Origin: Coffea arabica
Taxonomy: Eukaryota > Streptophyta > Magnoliopsida > Gentianales > Rubiaceae
Assembly (NCBI RefSeq): GCF_036785885.1
Contig: NC_092317.1
Span: 37,561,329 to 37,625,328 of the forward strand
Length of the DNA stretch: 64,000 bases
Reading direction: 5' to 3'
The notes under the pieces were generated by a model, which worked only from the letters and a program-made list of their open reading frames with translations, had not been told where the DNA came from and made no database searches. Made by a program: the position numbers and the translations under genes. Position 1 is the stretch's first letter. Every line of letters begins with the position of its first letter. Below, piece after piece: positions 1 to 11,852 of the stretch.

Positions 1-982
1 TTGGTGAGTGTTTTCGAATTTGTGTGTTTAACTGTTTATGTTTACTTAAGTGAAATTATGTGATAAATGTGTTTATTATGGAATATGACTAGTGATTCAT
101 TGTAAAGCGTATTTCAATTGTCCATTGTCTTCTAAGTCGGGGGTGTATTTTATCGCATTTGGTTTAGTTAAGTTCGAAGGTTGATAATTGACTAAATGTT
201 ACTGTAAGTGTACATGAATGTAAGCCGTATGTGTACTTTACCGCATCGGCTGAACTGGACCCCAAAACCCTTTGTTCAACGGACTATTTGAGCCAGCAAA
301 AGGGCTTGGTCAGATAGGACGGAAGCTTTGGGTAAATGTTTCGGTATACTCGAGTATTACCCTGAAGTTGGGAGATTATTGAACTGATTACTGAATGTAG
401 GGAATTGTTTATTGTTTTAGAGGACATAAGGAGGTGAATCGGCGGAGTGTGCAATGATATTGAAATAAATGTACAATGACAATGAAATAAGTGTACAATG
501 ATATTGAAATGACACCGAATTACTGAACGGAACTAGGTGCTACGTCTGGAACGGACAGGAGCCACCTCTAGAGTCCGTATCAATACCGTATTCTTTTGAA
601 AGTGATTGTACAGTGAAATGTGCACTACTTGCTTAATTGTACTGATTTAAGTATTTATTAAATGTTACTTGCTCGGCAAACTTCACTGAGATTTAGCTCA
701 ACCTTTTAGTTTTGTTTTCCTTACAGGAGTTGGTGGTAGGGGAATGAACGAGGGATCTTAGGGAGTTAACGTGAAGACTTTTGTGATTGTAAATCCTTTA
801 GTATCATATTATGGTTGAACCTTTTGTATTGGACTTGGTATTGTAAAAGATTTGAACGTTTGGTTTTGGTTTATCAAAATGTTATCTCTGAAATTAATGT
901 TAGTGAATGAGTCCTGGCAAGAGCTAGGCAGGCGATTCACTAACTTCTAGGGTATGCCCTAAGAGGAGGTGGGGTTGTCACA
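1..982 (-). mobile_element. Solo-LTR-like element, arm-1 copy, truncated by window edge
   Basis: On the minus strand the element begins TGTGACAACCCC at 982 and runs off the window at base 1. The next five bases (983-987, AATAC) are the complement of the GTATT target duplication that flanks the arm-2 copy at 20368-24484. The insertion therefore existed before the inverted duplication. No reading frame of note is present. Confidence 0.8.
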
Positions 983-987
983 AATAC

Positions 988-1484
988 CTCTGAGATTATT
1001 CAAGTGGTATGAGACAACGTCATAAGATTTTCCCGACATGCGATTTAACCCATCATTAGGACAAGTGATTCACTACGAAAAAAAAACAATCGTAAAAGCT
1101 TAAGAAGCCGGACAACCCCGATGGACCTTGTCATAGGGTATTCTCATTCATGATAGGGTAAAGAGCCTATAGAGAATGGATCCAAATATACGGTCTGAGG
1201 TTGATTTGCCTAGTGAACAATTTTTAGGAGCAGTGCGCATACCTCTACAGTTGCCGTGGACCAAATACGAAGTCAACAACAAGTGCAAATGTATGCATAG
1301 GTAATAACTCCATATTAACTCCTGCGTATGCTTGACAACATATTTGAAAGATTAGAAGGGGGGTCTTAACGATGACACAAAGTTATGGACACAGATTACG
1401 AAAATCACAAATGGTTAAGGCGATGCAAGTTTTGAAAATCGGATGTACTACAGGTTTTACCAAGGTGAAAATTTGGGGAGAATG
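988..1484. other. Arm-1 noncoding stretch between two LTR elements
   Basis: This matches 19867-20362 in reverse complement. It is Ulp1-gene intron or linker sequence lying between the linker exon and the older LTR insertion. No feature of its own is visible. Confidence 0.6.
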
Positions 1485-1489
1485 GCGAT

Positions 1490-4400
1490 TGATAAGAGTT
1501 TATTTTACGTATTTTTAAGTGCATTTTATTAGTTAATTTTGAGTTGATTATTTAGTTTTATAAATAAAATAAAGAGGTTTTTGGTAAAATTATATATTTT
1601 TGGTAAAAGTGGATAATATTGCATTTCTATTGATTTTAATGGTAAAACTTCATTTTTATGCAGGAATGATGATTCAATCACCAAAGGATGTCAAATGAGG
1701 TAAAAAATAGAGATTTGGTGATGAATTCAAGTGGCAACAAGAAGAATGAAGTGAAAAACGTTCAAGTGAGGAAATGCAATACAAGTCAGTTTTGACACTC
1801 TTCAGTATTTTGACCATATCTGGAGCTACACTTATCGGATTGAGGTGATCTTTATACCATTTTAAAGCTAAGAAAGAGACCTACAATTCGTATGAAGACA
1901 TCGAAATCCATTTCTGCCATCTTCATGGGCAAAACGTTGGAATACAGAAGCTGCATTCTGTGGTCGGAAGTTAAAACAGAGGTTTGAACAGGTGAAAGTA
2001 TTTCGATCATATCTCAGGTTACAAAGCTCCGATTTGGATGATTCTTGAAGCATTGGAAAGCTAACTCAAAGAGCTACAACTTTTGTGTTTTGCACAAAAG
2101 CTAGTTCGTCCTGCATCATGGAGAAAATTGCAGTTGAAATAAGGCCAGAGTGAAAACGCGAGTAGACAAAACGCGAGTTATGCCGCGTTTTGTGTAGGCG
2201 CATTTTATAGCCGAAATTCTGCAATTTGACTCAGTCAATTCTCTTGTGTTCATACCACTTTCCAGCTATAAGATGCAAGGGAATTCGGTGCACATGCTTC
2301 TGCAATAAAAGAGAAGACCAAATGAGTGTGGACAAAAAGGAAACATCATATCTTTGACTTCTTTTTACAAAATCTGAGTGGAGGAAATTATGAAGTGAGA
2401 GGAATGGAATTTTTACCACCTTTTATGCAGAAACACAGGGGAAAAGCCTGGCATCACCATACGTAGCTAGTTTTCCTTCTTGCAACAAGTTTTCTCTCTA
2501 GTTAAGAGTTCTTAGAGAAGCATTTGGTTTTTCACTTGTAACCATCTTGTACAAGAACATAGCAGGAATTGGAGAGCTTTACCTTCAATTGGCTAAGCTT
2601 TCTTTTACCTTTCTTATACTTGTACTTCATGATGTTTTGCATTAATAAACTTGTGAGTTTGATTATTAAATCATTCATGAGTAGCTAATTTCCTTTATCT
2701 AGGGAGTAGATGAAGCTTATGGCCAAATGATATGAAGTGATTGTGATTTATGCTTGTTATGTCTTTGTATTAACTTATCTACTTGTGTATGTTGGATTAC
2801 TTGTTGTTGCTTGATCACCAATAGCAGGTTTATAGTTGTTTTTACTCATTGAGAAATGGTAAAAATAATGGAATGACATAAGTAGAGCTTGAGTAGTATA
2901 TTCATGAGAATAGAAATACATTCAAGTGGATAAAATCTATATTTCAGGTATGCACAAAACAGATTTAGTATTTTCCAAGAGATTAGGAAAAACTAATCTG
3001 TTTTAACCCATTATTATCATGAAAATGTGATTTTGGTATTGTTGGAAATGAATCCTTGGTTAAACAAGAGCAGTAACAAGTGTTAAATTCATTCGTTTTA
3101 GATCTTTTGTGTTATATGTGGAATCTACATCCCTAGATCTTAATATTTAGTGAATTCTACTTCTATTGTGAAATTGCATTTATGTAACAGCCCCACTTTC
3201 CCCTAAGGCGAACCAAAGGGGTTAGCGGACTGCCTGCCCAGCTCTCGCCAGGACTACGGATCAGATTAGAGCTATCTATTGCGATCCGGAACTTACAAAC
3301 GAGCGTAAACAGGTCAAAATGGTAAAATAACCCAAAATAAAATGAGATGAAATCCGGAGCCGGCCATGAATAGTAACCGACCCGTCAGAACCCAACCGAA
3401 ACAGCTAACAAACATTTTCATCTGATCTTTAGCGTTTACAAATCAAAATGACATACAAAAGCTTTCAAAAGATAATACATATACACGGTTTGCCAAATCA
3501 AAAGAGAAACGCCCCAAAAGTACACTTAGGGTTTTAATACATGAGCTATACAAAAGATATGTTCAACTAGCTCAAATCGGCAACCGATTATCAAATCCAG
3601 TCCAAAAGTATTTATTTTTCCTGTAAGGAAAACAAAAGGAACAGAACGGGGTGAGCTTGCGCTCAATGAGGTACCAAACAGATAGCATTAAAATCATGGC
3701 ATTTCACATTTAACAAATCAGATACACATGTCAGATGTAAAGCAAAGGAACCAATGATTCAAATCAGAAGGATACGGGTGGCTCTCAGGAGCCAAATTTC
3801 CAGCGCAATACTTGATCCTAACCGGTTGACTCTCCGTCAACGTATATAGAACCAATGCGTCCGTAGACCCCTCTTATCACCGAATTCCGTCCACCAAACA
3901 CCCCTTTACCGGGCCCGCTCACCTCAAACGAACAAAAATGGTAATACTCGAGTATACCCGGAATCAAGGGTCTCAATACCCAAAATCCCCGAACAGACTA
4001 CCGTGGTTCGTTATCTAATCGTCCAGGCCCTTGCCGGCCCGACTCGAATAACTTAGCCACAGGATTGAGCTCATAGGTCATAGAAATCCGAACAGAAATC
4101 CGAACAGATGCAGACACAGATAACAGATTCAAATTTTTGCATAGTAAATTGGCATATGAGCAGACTAGAGAACGAGTGTAATAAAGTACACCCTCGTCTC
4201 GAACAAATAAACAGATTGCAGAGCAGAAATCAAGTTAAATAGCAATGGAGGGGAGTGGTACACTCACCGGCTTAACTTCAAAAGTTTTCACTTCAGATTG
4301 GCCTTAATCGCCAAGAAACCCTAAAATAATCAAAATAAATCAATTGAAGGTTTTACTTCCAGAATCGAGTAAACACAATGCACATGAGGCTCGACTACTA

Positions 4401-6549
4401 GTCGTATGCCTCGCCAAAATAATTACTAATGCAAGGGTGGAAAACATGATTTTCTTGGAAACAAAAAGGTAACATGAAGACTTAGGCGCAAACAACCCAA
4501 AAGCCTTTCATTTCCACCAAAAGGCAAATCTACTTAAAGGAACCAAACGGCCTAGAAAATCGGGCAGCACCGTCCCTAAAATTCTTACTTTTCCAGCCAT
4601 TAAGGCTTCATTATTTCCTCAAATTAGCCCCAACATTTCACACCAAAGGTCATCTCATTTCCCAAAAGCCGTACAGGGCTCAAAGTGGTACAAGTACAAA
4701 AGTTAGCTAGGAAACAACCAAAATGAAAGCAAGCCCTAAGAGAGACTCGACGACGAGTCATAAAACAATGCTGAACACAACCCCAATAGGGTCTCATATG
4801 CATAAATAAGCATGGTAGCAAACCAGCAATTAATATATGACCTTAACTTAAGCCTTAATAGAAAAACCGTGTTTGATCTTATAATGCGGTAATGGCGTCA
4901 ATTTCACTACGGTTATCGGTTGGGGGTGTAAGACCCACCGATTCGAAGCTATGAAACAGGGCTACAACAATGTAGAAGGGCACTCAATCCAGTTCCTAGC
5001 TTAACTAGGTCGAAAGTGCCAAATACTATACCAGAATTACCAAAACAGGTTTGCAAAACACAGAAAACTGTAATTACTATAACTCAGTCTATACAAGTCC
5101 AAATGCCGAAATTCCAAAGGCATATGATAGCTAAGACATCCAGTAACATTTCATCAGAAGACACCAACTTCAAAATCCAAACCAAATCCAGTCAAAATAG
5201 GCAATTACTATCGCAGTTCCGCACATTCTGTTCACCAAAAACAGCAACAGTAAAAACGGCATAACTCTCTCTATACTACTCCAAATTCCCTGAAATTTTG
5301 CAGGCACTTCTTACTCACCAATACCTACAACTTTCATGTTTTGAGAAAAGTCCAATTCGGCCTCTAGCTATGACCTAAAATTTCGGACAGAATAGGGGAT
5401 TTAAGAACCCTAACTTTTCAATTTTCACACCAAATCCAAAATTGATTGCATTTAACCACAATTCACACTCACTAGAGTCATTTCCAACCATTACAATCCA
5501 TCATACAAGCACCCAACATCAAGATCATATTAAACCAGAAAAATCATCAATAAAATGAAAAACTTCACCAAATCACTTCAAACCAAGATAAAACCAGAAA
5601 TTTCAGCACTTCAAGCACTACTAAGCATAATTTAAGCTTCATAGGGTGTAAGAGGGTGTTCAAGCTTCACTTACCAAGAAACAAGAGAGATGAGGTTGTT
5701 GAACACCTTAAACCTTCAACCAAGCTTCAATAAACAACTTACTAGCACTAGAAGGTAAGATTGTATGGAATGGAATTGGATGTAACCAATGTTTTTGGTT
5801 GATTTGCAACAAGTAGAAGCTTGAATGGTGAAGAAAGTTTCTTCCTTCCTTGCTCAAGGTGGCCGGCCAACAAGAGAAGAAAAATGGTGATTTTTTGTGC
5901 ATTTTTTTGATATATAATCCTTTGGTCAAAAAAGTCAAAATTGGGAATAGTAATTCTTAAAAAAACTTCCAATGAGGAGGTGACACTTGTCACCTCCATA
6001 AATGCATTCTTATCTTTCTTTCCTCTCTCACATCAATCACTTCACACATTCTACTTATCTATTAACACCCGATAAATTTTAAACAGTATCCGAAACTTAA
6101 CCTTATTGGCCGAATTTTTCCGAACTTTTCGCACTAGTGGGTCCCACGTCCACTATTTACTCTTAATTTTCTAAAAATTCTCCAATGCTAGAAAAATCAT
6201 CTTAAAACTATAATTGCTCATAAAATCCACTAAGAAAATATTTCTAAACCAGAAAATGCAGAAAACATGCAATTAAAGGGAACTAAACCCTAAGAAAATA
6301 ATTAGGGTTTTACGGGTTCTCACAATTTATCTATTTAAGAATTTTTGTAGTTGAATTAAATTCTGAAGTTTCTGCTCAAATTAATTGTAAGTCTAAATAA
6401 TAGAGTAAATTAGTATCTAATAATTGTTTTAATTGCTCCTCGTGGGATCGACCCGATACACATCTTGTACTACAATTGCGACCTGTATACTTGCAGTCCA
6501 ACGGGTGTAAATTCGGAATTAAACTTGCACTTAAAGTAAAAACCCGTCA
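1490..6549. mobile_element. Solo LTR of about 1.9 kb, split by a nested solo LTR
   Basis: The element begins TGATAAGAG and ends CCCGTCA (TG...CA) and is flanked by the 5-bp target duplication GCGAT at 1485-1489 and 6550-6554. Arm 2 keeps the empty site at about 19851-19866, which confirms the insertion. Removing the nested element at 3183-6324 and its duplication leaves about 1.9 kb with no second LTR copy, primer-binding site or reverse-transcriptase frame, so a solo LTR is the simplest reading. The right part (about 6430-6500) holds a GGATCGACCCGATACACATC-like block that I associate with LTRs of plant Ty3/Gypsy elements; this family assignment is tentative. Confidence 0.82.
3183..6324. mobile_element. 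Solo LTR (3142 bp) nested in another LTR
   Basis: It starts TGTAACAGCCCC and ends TTCTCACA, with the perfect 5-bp target duplication ATTTA at 3178-3182 and 6325-6329. It shares many blocks with the element at 53027-55767: a GTTGACTCTCCGTCAACG block, a GGTAATACTC(G/A)AGTATAC block, and GTTCGTTATCTAATCG followed by CCAGGCCCTTGCCGGCCC. No internal domain or second LTR is present. Long LTRs of this type suggest a Ty3/Gypsy chromovirus (Del/Tekay-like), which is an inference from length and motif memory. Confidence 0.85.
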
Positions 6550-6954
6550 GCGATGTTGTTGAGGGGGAACTCCACGCATACTGGCCTGCGTAAAAGGAAC
6601 GAAATATAAGCAAGAATTGGTAGCACAACATTCACATTTATGTGTCTCGTGCTACAGTTGTGGTTAAACCCCAATTAAGAGTTCACCTTGTGCCGACGAT
6701 GGTCAGCATTCATAAGTTTCCCTTTCAGGTTTATATGTTCCATACCTTTTTAAACTTCCCGGCATTTTCACGCCAACCCTGCGAACCTTTTTGAATTCCG
6801 TTGATGACATCTGGGAGTTTTCGCGGGACAACACAGGGATGATTCCTGCTGGTATTATAGGTGTAGCAGGCTAGAGAGATTTCATGCACGCAGGTTTGCT
6901 CATGCCGCGCAAGTTGACAATGCCATCTTTCAAGGGGGAAGTAACATCTAGCGA

Positions 6955-8477
6955 CTAGCCACCATCCAAGTCTCGGATACGAAATGCGTTTAGGTGATGA
7001 CCCGAATCCTGGACGTCGACCATTTGAGGTTGGAAGCCTTCTCCAAAAGATGATAGTTGAAGGATTAACGTCGTCTTTCCCTTGGTCAAGTTGGCAGCAC
7101 GCTGTGCATTAACCCTACTATTGTCAAAACACTTTGCAGGAAGCAGGTGACCATCTTTCTTGTGCCTTCGTCTGACCTCCATATCTTGGTCTCCGACCAA
7201 GGTTTCACATCATCGCGAAGTACACAACCTCTAAGCATCTCCAATGATTAAGCCATGGAAGTAATGGTATCGCGATAGCGACCAGATGTTGTTTCATCTA
7301 CATATTACTGCGCTCCAATAGTTCTAACCTTGTTTTTCAGTTGCAACTTTAAGTGATACAGTTGGTCCAACATGTTCGCCAGCTACGCTTGTATTGCCAA
7401 GTTCAATGTCCTAAGTACACATCATCGTTGTATTTTGTAACAATAATACAACATATAAGCATAGAACAAGGGACATAGTGCCAGAAGGTAACGAATGAGA
7501 GTAATATAAGGCAAATGTATATTTACGACGTCGGGTGTTCCAGCAGGGGCTGAAAGTTGACCAAATATATGCATCGACTTCAGTTTTGCCACATGAATCC
7601 CGACTTCTTCCTCTCATCACCGGGCAACCCAAAGGGTCTGAGGGGAGAGACTGACGCCAACTCTCGGACCAGTAACTGACAAATGTTCCAAGTACACATC
7701 TGCAACAAATGACAGTAATGAGCAAAAATGAGGGAAAAACATTGTGCTGCAGTCTCAAACACTGTTTTGTTTGGAATTTTGTTGTGGCAAACCAATTCTA
7801 CTCACCATCAGAAGCCCTACACAACTAGATACAGGTGAAATAGCTAGGGATCAGGCTTTCCTTATCCCGGAAGCCAGCTTATCCAGGATGAATGCGCTCC
7901 AATTGTACCGAGACAGGTCATTTTCGTGGGCAACAAATGATGCGACCTCCCGATTGAATCCATTGGTTTCGCCTGGGCAGAGGAGGTTGTGCATCAGGTA
8001 TAGAATAAACTTTGTCCTGAACTCAGTGTCAAAGGTCTTCAAATTGCGCAGACTCAGTTGAACTTCATTATAGTCAATTTCACCCTCCCTGAAGGGGATG
8101 TTCAGCATCGCTTCGACGTCTGAGCTGATATTAGTGCTGAGGAGACTGTGTGCGACGACCTTTCCCTCTATAGGGAGGTTGAAACACACTGTCACGTTGG
8201 TTACGGATACCTGCACACGTTGTCCGTGGACTTGTAGGGTCCTTGACTCCCAATCAAAATTGGCAACAAGCCAATACAAGAATTCTGCATCCAGGACGAA
8301 GGGCTTCATGGACAGGATACCCTCGAACCCATTCGCAATGACTACTTCTCTCTGCTCAGTGGTTAGATAGTCAATGGCTTCTTTAATCGCCATTAGGTTA
8401 CTGGGACTTCTGTACTGCAAAGCATGACACATAGCATAGATTGCGCCTGGGCGTATTTACACACTTTAAAGGGAAAA
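6955..8477 (-). pseudogene. N-terminal part of transposon-borne Ulp1-type gene, arm 1
   Basis: The main open block is 7851-8432, with 193 residues from the first ATG. It reads AEFLYWLVANFDWESRTLQV near residue 50 and TKFILYLMHNLLCPG then YNWSAFILDKLASGI at the end. This pattern (a receptor-like helical N-domain ending in a 'KF.L..L...LCP...YNW..F.LD.L' motif) resembles the N-terminal region of plant transposon-encoded Ulp1-like proteins. A second open stretch at 6955-7200 reads as a linker. The frames are separated by noncoding or frameshifted sequence, and the protease half of this arm lies outside the window, so I treat it as a partial decayed gene. The family assignment is by resemblance only. 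Confidence 0.55.
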
Positions 8478-9468
8478 GTGTTGTAGCCTTGTAGGAGTGA
8501 ATGCACCTGCAACCAGGATCCACCACAGCCATCTCCAACCCTCGACTTTACTGTGACATGCTGGTTGGTGCCAGTGTCAGGAGTGTATGCTAGCTGCCCA
8601 GCTCAACAACTGTACAATCTGCCTGTCCTATCGCGTCTGCTGATGGATTTCTCATGCTCCACCACATAAGGTGTGTCCGTCAATTTTGGATCCTGTGCCA
8701 GAGACGGATGGCCTGTTGAACATCCATCTCCTTCCATCTTGTTCGCCTCAACGTAATCAGAATTTCCAACAGCAGAACTAGAGTATAGAGAAAGAAAAAG
8801 ATGCCAGTCCACATTGCACTCATCTCCTTCCCTGCCAGGGATAGATTTACCAACTTACCATTAGAATTGTGAGCCAAATGACCACATCTATTCGTCGCTG
8901 ACACTCGCTATTCATAATAAATAGACAGAACAGGGGAGATGGGTGTGGGACGGGTTGGTTAGGTGTTGCAAATTGGTTGGTGATGCAGGTTTCAACAATC
9001 ATGAAGGATTATAGACTAACATTTGACTAATGAAAAACATCATACTATATATACGGTTACAGCATGTTCACATTTTGTTTGATTAGCCCATTCTAACTGA
9101 TGTACGCCAATCGGCGTGGGGAAAAGTAGGTCATTCATGTAACTTACCACCTATCTTGGTCAATTAACAATGGGATAATTTCAGATTGTTCCCTCAAAAT
9201 GGGCCACAGCTATGGAACCTTGTTTGCCTTTTCCTAAATTTGAATACACTGTCCCCTTTTTTTTACTCCCAATCACCTTAGTTGGACCACCAAAAGGGTG
9301 AGTCGATACTGGTAAATTAAGATAAATTTGTCAATAAATACAGCTACAAATTCAACTCTTCATCTTTAGCTAGCGGTAGTCGCTGAGACGTATCCAACCA
9401 AAAGCATGATATAATGCATTAAAAGTGACAAAATTTTTGCAGCCCAAACTTTTCTCCCTTCAAATATT
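8478..9468. other. Upstream part of arm-1 Ulp1-type gene, noncoding
   Basis: This is the reverse complement of about 16940-17935. It contains short frames also present in arm 2 (the MDWHLFLSLYSSSAVGNSDY stretch at 8603-8812) but no continuous gene. It may hold 5' exons of the Ulp1-type gene; I cannot define them. Confidence 0.4.
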
Positions 9469-10093
9469 TGCCCCTACAAGGCTTTAAGGGGCTAGATGCT
9501 TAAATTTTGTCAAGCATGGTAAAGTAAAGCGTCCAAATGATTGTCCTGCTAGAGACAGACAACGTCACTTTATGCTTAGCTTGCCGTTGCCATGGTTGTC
9601 CTCCCAACCCTTTTGATTTGGATCCCGAATGATATGCATAACGTGCCAATTAAGTGTTTTATGTGGCTTGCTCTGTTTCCCTCCATTCACTGTGCAGAAC
9701 TTCCCGCCAGTTCCTGTTCACCACTCCCTTCCTGCCATACAACAATTATTTATAGCTTTGGATACCAGCCAAATGTCTACTTATTTTGCAAGGGTTTACG
9801 AAAGCCTAAATTGGGATTTTAAATTATATTAACATAAGCCGACATGACCTGCACCTCGCCCTTACTTAGTACTTGTCTTCAGACTGTTACTCCAACTAGT
9901 TTGTCACATTCGCTCGCGATTCAACCAATTTTTCCGATTCAAGCCGATGTCAACTATATAACTTTTAACTTAAATATATGTATGAGTCAATGTGCACAAA
10001 ATATGACATCAAATGAAAAAATTTAATACTTTATGTGACAAAAGGTTTACTAGATATAATGAATGTTGAATTTTAACGAGCAAACAACAGGCA
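9469..10093. other. Segment present in arm 1 only (indel between arms)
   Basis: Arm 2 reads straight through at 16928-16950, whereas arm 1 has about 620 extra bases starting CCCCTACAAGGC and ending near AACAACAGG. No convincing terminal repeats or target duplication were seen. It could equally be a deletion from arm 2. Confidence 0.6.
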
Positions 10094-10907
10094 TTTTTAT
10101 AGTGTAATGACATTATATCACAACTGTCAAGCTCAATTGTATCAATACAAACAAATACTATGGAAATCCATTCCAATAATTTTCAATATTCGTAAATCCT
10201 CCAACATTCACTTCTTTGGGAGTATCGTTTTTCATTTATGGTTTTCCAAAATTACACATTGCAGCATAAACAACATGGTGTGAATTCATCCTTCGCTGGA
10301 AGTAAGGAACAATCAAATACGAGTTGTGAATATCATAACAGCCTGTTCCCTAGGAAATAAGTCAGTGGGTAAACGACGAAGATCGCAGCGCATGACATTT
10401 ACAACCAATCAACCCATATTATGAATCATTGCTAAAGTTATCAATGGTTTGTGCTTCGACATGTCGAACCGGCTGGTTCGGCTTGTTGTGCAAGAACTAT
10501 GACCCTTACCTATGCAACTCCATTCTACCAAAGGCCCTTAGAACCACTGTGCAATAGTTACGTTTTTTCCAACATACTACATTTGATCAATGAAGAACGT
10601 GTTTCCTTAGTTGTTCCCCCTTCGATAGTCATTTTGAGATTTGTATTTGACATCGTACGATGCCACTCTCGTGAAAACGTTAAATATGGATATTACTTTT
10701 ACTGAAATTTTCAGTTTTAATGTTGCATATGGATATTACCTTCAAAGTATTTTATAAGTCATAAAATATTCAACATAATACAATGTGAATTTACATTTAA
10801 CAGTTATGTTAATTACTATTAACCTCTACTATCTCTTAACATTTTCTCTTGTGCAGCACTTTTACCACTTCCATAACTGTATCTCCTTTTATACATAATA
10901 TGACTCT

Positions 10908-11747
10908 CCCAACGTTTTAAAACCCAGACCATTTTTTCAATCCGAAAAAACACTAGGTCACGGGTTCAACCATGCCATTTTCATTTTTTGACTTGTGACG
11001 TCTTAACTAAATCAAAAATTTATTATATATTGCTAATATTGCCATTTCTGCAATATACAAGTACCCCATTATAAAAGTATACCCACATGCTCATTAGCAT
11101 AGTCCTTTTGCAAATCAATTTATAATAAAAATAAACTCAAACAAAAGCAACAATACTAATCAAAATATAAGAAATGCAAACATATGATGCATAGCTCTAA
11201 TTATACGAATATGTCAAACTTTACACCAACAAAATATGATTTGTAATTTAAGGAGTAAAACAAAGGAATCATAGATTACGAAATGTATCATACGCTTATA
11301 GTTCTAGATCAAAATTTAACATTACTTACGGATATTTAGAGATTACTGATGACATGATGAAGAAAGGGAGATGGGCTATTCGGAACAGAACAAAGTTAAG
11401 ACAAATTAGGTTACTAATTAGAAATACAACACACAAAGAAGATTGGAGTCTTCATCTTCACTTGAGTCGACTGTAATTTCGACTATCTAATTAATTTACT
11501 GGTTTTTTTTTTGACTTATTAGGCTTTCTTTATATATTTTTTTGACCACTTCAATGAACCGCATTGGTTTACAACAAACTGTTCTGGTTTTGAAGGTTTA
11601 CCGATTAACCGATTCAGTCAATTGCTTTTCACTGACTATAGTCTTAGCCACACTCGGTTTCAAGCATAACTCGGCTCGAACAGCCACTCGGCCTCCATTT
11701 CAACCGATTAGACGATGCACTGCGTACTGGGTTTTAAAACCTTGGTT
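10908..11747. mobile_element. Possible non-autonomous TIR element spanning the arm-1 breakpoint
   Basis: The left edge reads CAACGTTTTAAAACCCAGACC and the right edge is near CTGGGTTTTAAAACCTTG, an inverted pair. No target duplication was found. The inverted-duplication breakpoint (11593) lies inside it, and arm 2 carries only the left part in reverse near 15435-16115. Confidence 0.35.
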
Positions 11748-11852
11748 TAACCGATTAATTTTGTTTTTCACATAATTCGGCTGCCTTATATTCCCCTTTT
11801 TTATTATGGCAAATTTCTACATATGTTATGACAACGTTACTTTTTTCCTCCT

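Larger units (their letters stand above)
1..11593. repeat. Arm 1 of long inverted duplication
   Basis: This stretch is the reverse complement of 15435-21296: base 1 pairs with about 21296 and base 11593 with about 15435. It continues beyond the left edge. Colinearity is interrupted by a nested LTR insertion (1490-6549) and an extra segment near 9469-10093, both absent from arm 2. Without them the paired length is about 5.9 kb. The 193-residue reading frames in the two arms (7851-8432 and 17980-18561) differ at roughly 14 residues, so the duplication is not brand new. Homology stops abruptly at 11593, inside what looks like a TIR element. Confidence 0.93.

Noticed and set aside
1490..6549. Full-length LTR retrotransposon of 5 kb
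   Set aside because: There is no second LTR copy, primer-binding site, polypurine tract or polymerase frame, and most of the length is a separately inserted LTR.
7744..8370. Plus-strand frames of 105 and 90 residues over the arm-1 Ulp1-type block
   Set aside because: They are antisense shadows of the 193-residue frame and appear mirrored in arm 2.
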